Source of the DNA: a virus
DNA length: 25,628 nucleotides
IMG/VR virus record: IMGVR_UViG_3300022748_000041
Coordinates: 1-25,628 of that record
Reading direction: 5' to 3' (one strand)
Under the pieces are notes generated by a model. The model was given only the letters and a program-made list of their open reading frames with translations. It did not search any database and had not been told where the DNA came from. This document shows, in pieces, positions 1 through 7,522 of this stretch (position 1 is its first letter; each line of letters starts with the position of its first letter). The position numbers and the translations under genes are program-made.

Positions 1-1
1 C

Positions 2-250
2 TTCACCGCGTACAAGGAAATGATCGACGCTGGAGTTCCCCGCGAACTTGCACGGGGAGTCCTGCCTATGAACACCTACACGCATTTCTTCTGCACAGTG
101 GACTTGCACAACCTGATGAAGTTCTGCAAGTTGCGCCTGCACGCTCACGCCCAGCACGAGATTCAGGTCTACGCCCAAGCCATGCTTGACCTCGCCAAGC
201 AGGTTGCCCCTATCACCATTGCAGCCGTAGAACGGCACTGGATCGCATGA
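2..250 (+). CDS. thyX: Flavin-dependent thymidylate synthase ThyX (C-terminal part, cut by window edge)
   Basis: ThyX makes dTMP from dUMP using FAD and methylene-tetrahydrofolate, supplying thymidylate for phage replication. The reading frame is already open at base 2 and ends at TGA 248-250, so only the last 82 residues are visible. They contain the family's C-terminal signature: the segment GVPRELARGVLP, whose Arg and Leu-Pro form part of the dUMP/flavin site, then YTHFFCTVDLHNLMKFCKLR and a HAQHEI motif (the conserved R-x-x-x-HAQ-EI region). The N-terminal RHRxxSxNxxSxRY motif would lie upstream of the window. The stop overlaps the ligase start by ATGA, indicating one operon. Identification is by recalled family motifs and is strong despite truncation. 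Confidence 0.93.
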   Translation, partial: FTAYKEMIDAGVPRELARGVLPMNTYTHFFCTVDLHNLMKFCKLRLHAHAQHEIQVYAQAMLDLAKQVAPITIAAVERHWIA

Positions 251-1128
251 TGAATCCCACCCTTGCCCAAGACATCGAGAAGTGCAAGCTCTCGTTCCCG
301 ATGGCCGCCCAACCAAAGATCGACGGTGTGCGAGCTTGCTACATTGAGTCCTTCACCGGCCGGTCGCTCAAGCCCTTCAAAAACAAGGCGGTCATGGAAG
401 TCTTCTCTGACCCCAAGTACCAACACTTCGATGGAGAGATGGCCTGGGGCTCCATCAACTCAACCTCGCTGTGCCGAGATACGACTTCAGTGCTCAACAC
501 TGTGAACGGCTCGGCAGATGACGTGGTGTGGCATGTGTTCGACATCACCGACAAGTCTGATTGGCCGTACGAAAAACGGTACGACACTCTGCGGTCTCGG
601 GTAGCGGCACTGAACGATCCACGAGTTGTGGCTGTACCTTCGCAAGTGGTGTGGAACCAGGAGGAGATCGACGCATTGGATGCCTCATGGGTGGCATCCG
701 GTATGGAAGGCACCATCCTGCGCAACCCGCTGGCCCCGTACAAGTCTGGTCGGTCTGGCACATCCTGCGGCAGCTTGATTCGCGTCAAGCAGTTCGCAGA
801 TGCCGAGGCCACCGTGGTGCGCGTCGTGCAAGCGATGGAAAACCGCAACGAAGCCAAGATCAACGAACTTGGCCACACCGAGCGGTCCTCGCACCAGGAA
901 AACATGGTGCCCAAGGACATGGTGGGGGCTCTGGAGTGTGTCACAGCAAGCGGGCAGGCCATCACGGTCGGCCCCGGCAAGATGACGCACGACGAGCGCC
1001 GACACTTCTGGGCCAACCAAGACTTGCTGGTGGGCAAGCTCATCAAGTTCAAGTCGATGGTCAGCGGGGTCAAGGACAAGCCTCGCTTCCCGACATTTTT
1101 GTCACTTCGCATGGAGGAAGACACGTGA
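247..1128 (+). CDS. ATP-dependent DNA ligase
   Basis: This 293-residue protein seals nicks in duplex DNA through a covalent lysyl-AMP intermediate. The nucleotidyltransferase motifs are visible in order: motif I KIDGVR at about residues 24-29 (K24 is the adenylated lysine), motif III FDGEM at 61-65, motif IV EGTILRN near residue 154, and a motif V-like RVKQF near 178. The remaining ~100 residues fit the C-terminal OB fold. The length is close to that of small phage/T7-type ligases, with no BRCT or extra DNA-binding domain. The start could be either ATG of the ATGATG at 247; 247 gives the usual ATGA overlap with thyX. The stop TGA overlaps the GTG of the next gene. Confidence 0.93.
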   Translation: MMNPTLAQDIEKCKLSFPMAAQPKIDGVRACYIESFTGRSLKPFKNKAVMEVFSDPKYQHFDGEMAWGSINSTSLCRDTTSVLNTVNGSADDVVWHVFDITDKSDWPYEKRYDTLRSRVAALNDPRVVAVPSQVVWNQEEIDALDASWVASGMEGTILRNPLAPYKSGRSGTSCGSLIRVKQFADAEATVVRVVQAMENRNEAKINELGHTERSSHQENMVPKDMVGALECVTASGQAITVGPGKMTHDERRHFWANQDLLVGKLIKFKSMVSGVKDKPRFPTFLSLRMEEDT

Positions 1129-1535
1129 CCTTCGCAAACCGTGGCAAGGCGGCGGAAGCCGCCGTCAAGAAGTACCTGAAGTCCATCGACGCGGTGGACA
1201 CCATCCACTACCGCTACCCGGACTTCCGGGCTGGGTTCAAGTCCCCCGCACCGTGCGACTTCATGGTGCTGCGTCAAGGCAAGCTGACCTTGCTGGAAGT
1301 CAAGTCTGTGGAGCATGCGTACCGCTTGCCCCACAAAAATATGTCCCCTGACCAAGTGGCCCGCATGAGGATGTGGGCTTGTGCTGGGGCTGAGTCGTGG
1401 GTTCTGGTCCAGTTCACCACCGGGTGGAGGGCCGAATCCGTTGAGCATTTTCTGGTGCGCGATGGTGGCAGTTGGGACATGAGCCTGATTGAGCCGCGCC
1501 CGCTGGTTGCAGTGATGAAGGAGATCCTGTGCTGA
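1125..1535 (+). CDS. RecU-like PD-(D/E)XK nuclease (putative Holliday junction resolvase)
   Basis: The 136-residue product looks like a small RecU/penicillin-binding-factor-A-type nuclease that would cleave recombination or replication junctions. The fold signature is visible: NRGKAAE at 5-11 (E11), PCDF with D45, LLEVKS with E58 and K60 forming the E-x-K pair, and a later conserved Gln at about 77 (MSPDQVARM). The C-terminal stretch resembles the RecU core strand and helix. The start is GTG at 1125, inferred from the GTGA overlap with the ligase stop and the GGAGG at 1113-1117; the frame is open further upstream but that part overlaps the ligase and lacks any family similarity. A VRR-NUC or generic restriction-fold nuclease is the alternative. 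Confidence 0.75.
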   Translation: MTFANRGKAAEAAVKKYLKSIDAVDTIHYRYPDFRAGFKSPAPCDFMVLRQGKLTLLEVKSVEHAYRLPHKNMSPDQVARMRMWACAGAESWVLVQFTTGWRAESVEHFLVRDGGSWDMSLIEPRPLVAVMKEILC

Positions 1536-2524
1536 CCGTTTTCAACGACCTACACCTCGGAGCAATTCGCAGCTCCGGCACCACCGCGCAGTCGGCCATC
1601 GCCCTGCGCAGCTACGGCATCGACAGCTACATTGACCTGCTGCAAGGCGTCAACAATGACGTGATGCTGCTGGGCGACTGGCTCGATACCTACAACATCC
1701 CCATGAGCGATGTGCTGAAGGTGTACTGGGCCACGGCCGAGTGGCTGGCCAAGGGCTACCACCTGTACGCAGTCAACGGCAACCACGACTTGTCCAAGTC
1801 CTCCGAAAACTTGTCCTCCATGGAGTTCTTGTGCAAGCTGCTCGGTGCCCACTACCCATACACCTTCCACCACGTGGCCGCCCCTACGATGACGCCTCAC
1901 GGCTACGTCATCCCGCACCTGACCAACCAGCAAGAGTTTGATGACGCCCTGGCTGGCGTCCCTGCATGCGATGTGGTGTACACCCACTGCAACATCTCCA
2001 ACGAGTTCGCCAAGCAGGCCGACCATTCGCTGAACATGACGATCGGGCAGCTCAATAAGCTGCCCTGCAAGCATGTGGTGAATGCCCACGAGCACCAGAC
2101 CCGCAGGATTGGCAAGTGTTGGATTCCTGGCAACCAAATCCCGACCAGCGTATCCGACTGCCTCGGCAGCAAGGCCAAGTCCTTCATCCAAGTCGATGGC
2201 GGCGAGCCCCGCTTGGTGCAGATCAACTCGATCGCGCACTGGTACGCTGAAATTGACTGGCGCAGCCCGGTTCCCACGCAAGCCCAGTTCGTGCGCATGG
2301 TGGGCACAGCGACTGCCGATGAAGCAGTGCTGGTGGCCACAGCGGTCGCGGACTACCGCCGCTCCTCCCAAGCCTTCGTCGTGGCCAACGCTGTCGTGAT
2401 CGACTCGGTGGATGGCGCGGACGTTGCCCAATCGCTTGAGCAGGTCGAAGCCTTCGACGTGATGGGGGCGCTGCGCGAGATTTTGTCCCCTGAAGACATG
2501 AAAACCCTGGAGAGCCTGAAGTAA
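1529..2524 (+). CDS. SbcD/Mre11-like metallophosphoesterase nuclease
   Basis: This is the nuclease subunit of a phage SbcCD/T4 gp46-gp47 type complex, which processes DNA ends and hairpins with the ATPase encoded next. The calcineurin-like metal-binding motifs are complete: D7-x-H9 (NDLHLG), GDWLD with D50, GNHD at 84-87, H153 in YTHCN, and the paired histidines H187 and H189 in NAHEHQ. At 331 residues it is the size of a minimal SbcD without a large capping domain. GTG at 1529 is chosen as start because AAGGAG lies at 1518-1523 with 5-base spacing; this overlaps the preceding gene by 7 bases. The stop is immediately followed by the SbcC-like ATG. Confidence 0.9.
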   Translation: MLTVFNDLHLGAIRSSGTTAQSAIALRSYGIDSYIDLLQGVNNDVMLLGDWLDTYNIPMSDVLKVYWATAEWLAKGYHLYAVNGNHDLSKSSENLSSMEFLCKLLGAHYPYTFHHVAAPTMTPHGYVIPHLTNQQEFDDALAGVPACDVVYTHCNISNEFAKQADHSLNMTIGQLNKLPCKHVVNAHEHQTRRIGKCWIPGNQIPTSVSDCLGSKAKSFIQVDGGEPRLVQINSIAHWYAEIDWRSPVPTQAQFVRMVGTATADEAVLVATAVADYRRSSQAFVVANAVVIDSVDGADVAQSLEQVEAFDVMGALREILSPEDMKTLESLK

Positions 2525-4558
2525 ATGTTCACCTCACTCAAACTCACCAACTTCCGCAAACACACTGACCGCGAGATCAACTTCCTGTCGGACTTCAACG
2601 TGTTGCGTGGAAACAACGAACACGGCAAGACCACCGTGTCCGAAGCCATCGCCTATGCCATGTTTGGGGTCTCGTCCCTGCGCACCTCGCTGGACGAGAC
2701 GGTCACGTACGGCAAGCCTGTCAGCTCCTTGCGTGTCGAGCTTGTGGTGTCCATCGACGGTGTGGACTACCATGTGTCCCGGGGCAAGAGCGGCGCGGAG
2801 ATCCGCTACGGTGACCAGCACGTGACTGGCCAGACGGAGACCAAGGCGTTCATGGAACGCTTGCTGGGCACGTCCTCGCAGATGGCAGGCAAGCTGCTGT
2901 TCGCCAACCAGACGGAAATCCGAGGAATCCTGGCGCAAGGCCCGGCCGCTGCCAGCTCCCTGATCGAGACCTTGGCCAATCTCCAAGTTCTGGAGACCCT
3001 TGTGGAGAAGATCCAGGACCAGCTTCCCTGTGGCAATACCTCGATCTTGTCAGGCCAGCTGTCCGACCTGCGGGCCAAGGCGGGTGCCCCAGCACCGGCC
3101 GCGCCCTCACGGGAACTTGCTGACGCTGCGGAGCAGCACGTCTCTACCGTGGCCGACCGTTTGTCCCGCATGGAGGCAAACTTGTCCAGCCTGAAGGGCT
3201 CGTGGGTACAGGCAACGGAGGATCTGCAAGAGGCTCGCCAAGCACTGTTGAACAACGAGCGAGTGGCCAAGCGTCGCGCAGTGCTGGAGCAAGTCAGCCA
3301 CCCAGGTGACGCTACAGTCTCGCAAGAGACACTTGACAACTTGATTCGTCAAGTCGCACAGGAGACCACCACCCGGGAACTTTACGACGCCAGCCAGATC
3401 GTGTTTCCCGACTGCCCTCGCTTCGATGGCACGGTGGCCGAGTTCGAGGCTGCCAAGCAGACGGCCGACTGGGACAATATCGCTGCTCAGGAAGCCCTAC
3501 GGAACATCATGGTGTCTGAGGCTCAAGCCGAGGCCAAGATGATTTCTGACGACGTGTGCCCCCTGTGCAAGCAGGACCTGTCCATGGTGCCGGAAGTGGC
3601 CGCCAGCAACCTCAAGATCACCGAGGAGCTGGCCCAGCTTGAGCAGATGCGGGAGATTGCTACAAAGCAGCTTACCGCCGCCCGCTTGCTGTGCGCGACC
3701 TACGCGGACATGGAAGCGGACGACCGCCGCATCCGCCGCTTGATGACGCCACACTGGAAGGCTGGTGACACCATGCCAGTGACGCCACAGTGGGTGCACG
3801 GCGTGATTGAGAAGCCGGGCAACACCAAGTCGGCTCTGGCCGATGCCCGTCTGGCAGTGCGCGGCCACCAAGAGGCCATGGCCAAGTGGGATGCCGCCCA
3901 GGCGGAACTGGCGTCCCTGAAGGACGTGTCGGTGATCGACACCGCCAAGGCGGAGGTTGCCATTGGTGCCTACGAGGAGGCCAAACGTATTGTTGAACAA
4001 GAGCGTGGAACACTGGCCGATGCCAAAGTCCACGCGGCAAAGGAAACCGCAGCCTTTTCCATTGCCAAGGCGGCGTATGACCGCCAAGTGTTGGACCGCG
4101 CCAGCTTGGCCGAGCAGATCGAGAAGACGAAAACCATGATCGAGACCATGACTCACCACAATGAGCTGGTAAAGAAGCTGCGTGCAGCCCGTCCGGTCAT
4201 CGCCAACAAACTCTGGACGACCGTGCTCGGCACTGTGGGCCACTACTTCTCACAAGTCCGTGGAACCCGCAGCATGGTGACCCGGGACAGCGACGGCTTC
4301 AAGGTCGATGGCCAAGGGGTAGGCGGCTTGTCCGGCTCCACTTTGGACGCCCTCGGGCTGGCCCTGCGCCTTGCCTTGGTAAAGACGTTCGTACCCACTG
4401 CCAGCTTCTTGGCCTTGGACGAACCAGCAGCCGCGTGTGACAGCACACGAGAGCTGGCCATGCTCGGCACCATCGCTGGTGCTGGATTCGAGCAAGTCCT
4501 GCTGGTCACGCACAGCGATCTGGCCGACAGCTTTGCAACTCAAGTCATCCAACTTTAA
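2525..4558 (+). CDS. SbcC/Rad50-like SMC-type ATPase
   Basis: This 677-residue ATPase partners the upstream phosphoesterase in double-strand-end processing. The N-terminal head has the Walker A GNNEHGKTT at 29-37. A zinc hook CPLC (C345, C348) lies near the middle of the chain, as expected at the tip of the coiled-coil arms, and flanking sequence on both sides is Ala/Glu/Gln/Lys-rich and consistent with antiparallel coiled coil. The C-terminal head has an ABC signature region (GGLSGSTLDALGLALRLAL) and Walker B FLALDEP followed by a THSD switch region. The arms are shorter than in E. coli SbcC, as in phage T4 gp46. The gene abuts sbcD-like with no gap, and AAGGAG at its end serves the next gene. 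Confidence 0.93.
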   Translation: MFTSLKLTNFRKHTDREINFLSDFNVLRGNNEHGKTTVSEAIAYAMFGVSSLRTSLDETVTYGKPVSSLRVELVVSIDGVDYHVSRGKSGAEIRYGDQHVTGQTETKAFMERLLGTSSQMAGKLLFANQTEIRGILAQGPAAASSLIETLANLQVLETLVEKIQDQLPCGNTSILSGQLSDLRAKAGAPAPAAPSRELADAAEQHVSTVADRLSRMEANLSSLKGSWVQATEDLQEARQALLNNERVAKRRAVLEQVSHPGDATVSQETLDNLIRQVAQETTTRELYDASQIVFPDCPRFDGTVAEFEAAKQTADWDNIAAQEALRNIMVSEAQAEAKMISDDVCPLCKQDLSMVPEVAASNLKITEELAQLEQMREIATKQLTAARLLCATYADMEADDRRIRRLMTPHWKAGDTMPVTPQWVHGVIEKPGNTKSALADARLAVRGHQEAMAKWDAAQAELASLKDVSVIDTAKAEVAIGAYEEAKRIVEQERGTLADAKVHAAKETAAFSIAKAAYDRQVLDRASLAEQIEKTKTMIETMTHHNELVKKLRAARPVIANKLWTTVLGTVGHYFSQVRGTRSMVTRDSDGFKVDGQGVGGLSGSTLDALGLALRLALVKTFVPTASFLALDEPAAACDSTRELAMLGTIAGAGFEQVLLVTHSDLADSFATQVIQL

Positions 4559-4567
4559 GGAGCCACT

Positions 4568-4864
4568 ATGAAACGTACTGTGAAACAACCCGAAGGCCGC
4601 AAGCTCGATACTGGAAAGCTGCGATGGTCGCTGCTGCCACTGGGCACTGTGGCCTCGATCATCGACGTGCTGGAGTTCGGCGCCCAGAAATACGACGTGG
4701 ACAACTGGAAGAAGGTACCCGATGGCAAGCGTAGATACTACGACGCGCTCATGCGCCACATGGACGCTTGGATTGGCGGCGAGAAGCTGGACCCCGAGTC
4801 CGGCCGCAGCCACCTTGCCCACGCCGGGTGCTGCATCCTGTTCCTGCTGTTCCTGGACCGCTGA
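4568..4864 (+). CDS. DUF5664 / dATP-dGTP diphosphohydrolase N-terminal-like protein
   Basis: The 98-residue protein matches, by recalled consensus, a phage family named dATP/dGTP diphosphohydrolase N-terminal domain (DUF5664). Hallmarks visible are DTGKLRWSLLP near 14-24, EFGAQKYDVDNWKKV near 36-50, RYYDALMRHMDAW, GEKLDPESG and HLAHAGCCILFLL. The acidic and histidine residues (E36, K40, E72, D75, H82, H85) are spaced like a MazG/HisE-type all-alpha metal site. The likely role is trimming of purine deoxynucleotide pools, consistent with thyX in the same operon, but activity is inferred. AAGGAG at 4557-4562 precedes the ATG by 5 bases, and the stop TGA overlaps the next ATG. Confidence 0.75.
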   Translation: MKRTVKQPEGRKLDTGKLRWSLLPLGTVASIIDVLEFGAQKYDVDNWKKVPDGKRRYYDALMRHMDAWIGGEKLDPESGRSHLAHAGCCILFLLFLDR

Positions 4865-5250
4865 TGCGACGTCGGGTACAGAAAGTCAATCCTCTGGTGC
4901 ACAAGGTTGCGCTCAACAACCTGCGCCAGAAGGTGGTGGACATGCGAATCCAGCTGCTGATGCTGGATGACGGAGAGTCCTGCGCGACCCATGTGCTGCT
5001 GCTCAACCAGCAGATCACGGTCCTGTCCCTGGCCCTGGAGGCCCGACAGATGCAGGACTCCGAGCCGTACCAAGCCTTGGCGGCCGCGCACGGTGTATTC
5101 CGGGCGTGCGCCGAGGGCGGGTTCAAGTGGAACAAGTCGGACGCGATGGTCGTCGATCAGGCGCTCGGTGTGTTTCTGGAATGGACAGGCAAGCTGCCGG
5201 TGGCCGAACTTGTAGAGGCTACCCGAAAAATGCTTGCCGCATCAACGTAG
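4864..5250 (+). CDS. Protein of unknown function at the end of the early operon
   Basis: The predicted product has 128 residues. I do not recognise the family. It begins with a basic stretch (MRRRVQKVNPLVHK), is largely helical in appearance, has no membrane segment, and includes NQQITVLSLALEARQM and a later FKWNKSDAMVVDQALGVFLEW segment. ATG 4864 is preferred because it overlaps the preceding stop as TGATG; an in-frame ATG at 4768 would add 32 arginine/proline-rich residues that look like read-through of the previous gene's other frame. It is the last + strand gene, and its final 32 bases are antisense to the end of the endolysin gene. Confidence 0.7.
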   Translation: MRRRVQKVNPLVHKVALNNLRQKVVDMRIQLLMLDDGESCATHVLLLNQQITVLSLALEARQMQDSEPYQALAAAHGVFRACAEGGFKWNKSDAMVVDQALGVFLEWTGKLPVAELVEATRKMLAAST

Positions 5251-5692
5251 CCTCGGCCTGCCGCCTGCGTTGCAGGCCCTTGTACACGACCCCACCGGCC
5301 GTGTCCGGCTTCGTAATCAAGTCGCAGGCATCGGCCAGCCGTCCCTCGTTCAAGGCGCGACGCAAGCGGCTGGCCTTGAACGCGCCCAACCCGCAGTTGT
5401 AGGACCAGCTGGTGCAAGCTGCGTGAGCAAGTGGGTGCTCCAACAGCATGGGCGCAAGACTTGCCACCCTCAAGCCATACGCCTGTGTGGCGGCCACCAG
5501 TTCAGCGTACGCGTCTTGCTTGGATATGGGTTTGGTGCCCTTGCTGATTCCTGTCGTCATGCCGTAGCCTCTGGTCCAGACGGGCGGCTTGGCCAAGGTG
5601 TCCAAGTAGGGGTACACCTTGTCACCGCGCAAGACCTGGCACCCTTCAAAGGGCGCGATCAGGGCAGTGGCCGTTTCGTACCAGGTGACCAC
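5219..5692 (-). CDS. Endolysin, glycoside hydrolase family 24 lysozyme
   Basis: The 157-residue enzyme would cleave the glycan backbone of host peptidoglycan at the end of infection. The GH24 signature is visible: catalytic E16 in FEGCQV, then YPYLDT (candidate D31; D24 is an alternative) and WTRGYGMTTG with T40. The C-terminal part has SWSYNCGLGAFKASRLRRALNEG and VVYKGLQRRRQAE, typical of the family. The E-to-D spacing is a few residues longer than in T4 or P21 lysozyme. There is no signal peptide or SAR helix, so release should depend on a holin. The start is GTG at 5690-5692, preceded by GGAAG; it directly follows the stop of the 3TM holin-like gene. This is the last gene of the late operon. 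Confidence 0.88.
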   Translation of the reverse strand: MVTWYETATALIAPFEGCQVLRGDKVYPYLDTLAKPPVWTRGYGMTTGISKGTKPISKQDAYAELVAATQAYGLRVASLAPMLLEHPLAHAACTSWSYNCGLGAFKASRLRRALNEGRLADACDLITKPDTAGGVVYKGLQRRRQAEATLMRQAFFG

Positions 5693-6172
5693 TTACTTCT
5701 TCCGCAGCCCACGGTCCATGAACCAGTAGCCGATGATGCTTCCCACGATACCACGGTCGAAGTCACCATAGATGGCCACGAAGGCAGTGGCCCAAGTCAT
5801 GTTGGCCATCATGGCCAAGTAGAACAGCGCACACTTGTGCACCGTGTACATGATGATGCAGTGGTAGAACGTGAGCAGGGGCCGCATCGCTGCGGAGAAC
5901 TTGGCCACCCAACCGCCCGCAGCGCGAGCTTCCGCTGTCTGGCTGGCCACGGCCACCTTCAAGGCATCCCACTCGGATGCGGATTCAGCCGCTTGAGCGT
6001 CCGCCCGGCGCATCTCGGCGTCATGGGCAAGCCGCTTGTCCTGGAGCTCGACTTGCACCATCGTCATGCGGTGCTCGTGGTCTCGCTCCTTGTCTTTGTC
6101 CTTCAGGTCCATCCAGTGCTGAACAAGACGGCTTGCGCCGCCGAATACCAATCCCAGAATTTCAAGCATCAT
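5693..6172 (-). CDS. Putative 3TM-type holin (GTA holin-like)
   Basis: The 159-residue membrane protein has a short hydrophobic N-terminus (MMLEILGLVFGGASRLV), a charged helical middle (about residues 22-70, DLKDKDKERDHEHR onward, likely coiled coil) and a C-terminal membrane region: MRPLLTFYHCIIMYTVHKCALFYLAMMANM, then WATAFVAIYGDF and a final GIVGSIIGYWFMDRGLRKK. The R-P-L near residue 96 and the terminal I-I-G-Y-W-F-x-x-R-x-L-K-K match my recollection of the 3TM holin family also used by gene transfer agents. It directly precedes the endolysin, fitting a holin role. It overlaps the upstream 85-residue membrane protein gene by ATGA. Confidence 0.7.
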   Translation of the reverse strand: MMLEILGLVFGGASRLVQHWMDLKDKDKERDHEHRMTMVQVELQDKRLAHDAEMRRADAQAAESASEWDALKVAVASQTAEARAAGGWVAKFSAAMRPLLTFYHCIIMYTVHKCALFYLAMMANMTWATAFVAIYGDFDRGIVGSIIGYWFMDRGLRKK

Positions 6173-6426
6173 TCGCCTTTCGCCCGTATTTTCCGGGTAG
6201 TTTCAGCGGTGTACCCGGCCACCAGCCAAATGAAGATCTGCACCTTGTCGGCCGCGTAGTCGGTGCGCCAGAACTCGTAGGCCAAGCCCAAGGCGAAGAT
6301 TGCCATACCGGCGAAGCACAGACGCTGAATGTTGGTGTCCTCAAACCGATGAGACCAGACGGCGAGGAAGCTGCACGCCGAGATCAGTACCAAGGCGCAG
6401 CAAGTGGTGGTAAGCATCAGGTCCAT
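6169..6426 (-). CDS. Small membrane protein in lysis cassette
   Basis: An 85-residue protein with about three hydrophobic segments: residues 4-25 (MLTTTCCALVLISACSFLAV), roughly 35-51 (RLCFAGMAIFALGLAYEFW) and 62-73 (VQIFIWLVAGYTAE), with a basic C-terminus (TRKIRAKGE). I do not recognise a named family. The location between two holin-like genes and its size suggest an accessory holin, antiholin or lysis regulator. It ends with an ATGA overlap into the 3TM holin-like gene. No strong ribosome binding site precedes its ATG, so translational coupling to the upstream gene (6-base gap) is plausible. Confidence 0.6.
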   Translation of the reverse strand: MDLMLTTTCCALVLISACSFLAVWSHRFEDTNIQRLCFAGMAIFALGLAYEFWRTDYAADKVQIFIWLVAGYTAETTRKIRAKGE

Positions 6427-6432
6427 GGTCGT

Positions 6433-6762
6433 TCACTTCTTCGGGAGGAACCCACGAATCATACTCTCTAAGTCCATCATGCGCACGGTGTCGTACACCT
6501 TTGAGCAGACGGCCATGCCGAAAAAGCCAACGAACAGCGAGGTCAACTCCAGTGGCAAGCCACTGCGTGTGGCCATCCACTGAGCACCATAGTATGACAA
6601 GGCGCAACCGCCCAGGAACATGGTGATCTTCTCGGGCATAGTGCCCTTCATGAAGGTGAAGGACAAGCAAGCCCCGATGAATCCCGCTGCCTTGGAGGCG
6701 AATACGTCGAGGTCAGGTATGGAAGAATGAGGCATGGTGATGGTCAGTAGTGCAACGCTCAT
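6433..6762 (-). CDS. Putative holin-like membrane protein
   Basis: A 109-residue protein with hydrophobic stretches at about 26-38 (AGFIGACLSFTFM), 46-63 (ITMFLGGCALSYYGAQWM) and 73-90 (ELTSLFVGFFGMAVCSKVY). The pattern of a G-[GA]-C-A-L-S-Y-Y segment followed by a glycine-rich third helix resembles a group of phage holins. The ATG at 6762 overlaps the preceding stop as ATGA. An alternative start is the internal ATG at residue 10 (6735), giving MPHSSIPDLD; neither start has a good Shine-Dalgarno sequence. Two starts nine residues apart are a feature of dual-start holins, but the second product is not proven here. Confidence 0.6.
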   Translation of the reverse strand: MSVALLTITMPHSSIPDLDVFASKAAGFIGACLSFTFMKGTMPEKITMFLGGCALSYYGAQWMATRSGLPLELTSLFVGFFGMAVCSKVYDTVRMMDLESMIRGFLPKK

Positions 6763-7253
6763 TGTTGCATGGTTTTGGTGCCATCAAATGCCATTATGGG
6801 CTGTTGCTGCGCTGCAAAATACCTGTAGAGGTCTGCCGGTGAGGGCGGTGCATCGCCAGAGTCCCACGGTGTGTTATGCCCACTGCACACCAGCAAGTTG
6901 TTGCACAGTTCGGAGCAGATCAGACCGCCTGCGTTGGGTGTCGAACGCCCAAACAGGTGGAAAAATGGGCGCAACGCGAACATCAGGTAGTCCAGATACC
7001 CGTAAGTGCCCAACTCTGAGCTGAGAGCCGACTCCAGAGTCTCTTTGGTCACCAAGGTTGGGAACAGCGCCACCTGCGATGTGGTGTACAAGGGCCAGGG
7101 CCAGGGCCGCCTGCGCATCAGCAGGTGCATGTCATAGAACATCTGCCCTTCCATGTCCAGAAACCCACAATGGTACGCTGGCAAGCCGGTCCAGAACTTG
7201 CACAGCTTGCCCGGGGTGGAATTTGGGTTGAGGATGACGGCGAGGTAGATCAT
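6759..7253 (-). CDS. Putative permuted papain-like cysteine hydrolase (YiiX/NlpC-P60-type)
   Basis: The 164-residue protein has the layout expected of circularly permuted NlpC/P60-like enzymes. A histidine motif comes first (AYHCGFLDMEG, H28), followed by FYDMHLLMRRRPW, and a cysteine motif comes last (GGLICSELCNN, C113) with a downstream acidic/proline segment (PPSPADLYRYF). Such enzymes hydrolyse amide bonds in peptidoglycan stem peptides or lipids. Sitting between the fibre genes and the holins, it could help lysis or local wall digestion on entry. There is no signal peptide. The assignment rests on motif order only, and the alternative is an inactive structural relative. It overlaps its upstream and downstream neighbours by ATGA. 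Confidence 0.5.
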   Translation of the reverse strand: MIYLAVILNPNSTPGKLCKFWTGLPAYHCGFLDMEGQMFYDMHLLMRRRPWPWPLYTTSQVALFPTLVTKETLESALSSELGTYGYLDYLMFALRPFFHLFGRSTPNAGGLICSELCNNLLVCSGHNTPWDSGDAPPSPADLYRYFAAQQQPIMAFDGTKTMQQ

Positions 7254-7522
7254 TGTGCGACAAAAATGTTCTCGAAGACTGTTCCATCTTCTACCGCCTC
7301 AATTTCGTGCCACGCATTCTCTTTCAGGACAATGGGCGTGGTGCTCTTGTCAGCGAACATCTCTAAGTTTTCTTTGCGAATGATGACCTTGCCAGCGTGG
7401 CACACCGTTGCATGCTGGAAAGTGTGTTCGTGCCTTGGCAAGCCTTCCCCAGCTTTGCAGTGGTACACGTTGTGAGTACACCCAGCATAGGTGAAGGTAT
7501 GTGCTGGTATGGTGGGAATCAT
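7250..7522 (-). CDS. Small cupin-domain protein
   Basis: The 90-residue product is one cupin barrel. Motif 1 is visible as a H31-x-H33 pair followed by H37 (GLPRHEHTFQHATVCHAGKV, residues 27-46), and motif 2 as W71-H72-E73 (ENAWHEIEA). These would bind a divalent metal. The protein is too short for an additional enzymatic domain. A structural or fibre-associated role, or metal-dependent small-molecule chemistry, are both possible; none is shown by the sequence. The gene overlaps the preceding fibre-associated gene and the following hydrolase gene by ATGA each, so it is an integral part of the late operon. Confidence 0.65.
   Translation of the reverse strand: MIPTIPAHTFTYAGCTHNVYHCKAGEGLPRHEHTFQHATVCHAGKVIIRKENLEMFADKSTTPIVLKENAWHEIEAVEDGTVFENIFVAQ

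Noticed and set aside
339-1448. A 369-codon - strand frame opposite ligase and RecU-like genes
   Set aside because: Shadow frame; the + strand genes show complete catalytic motifs and overlapping start/stop signals.
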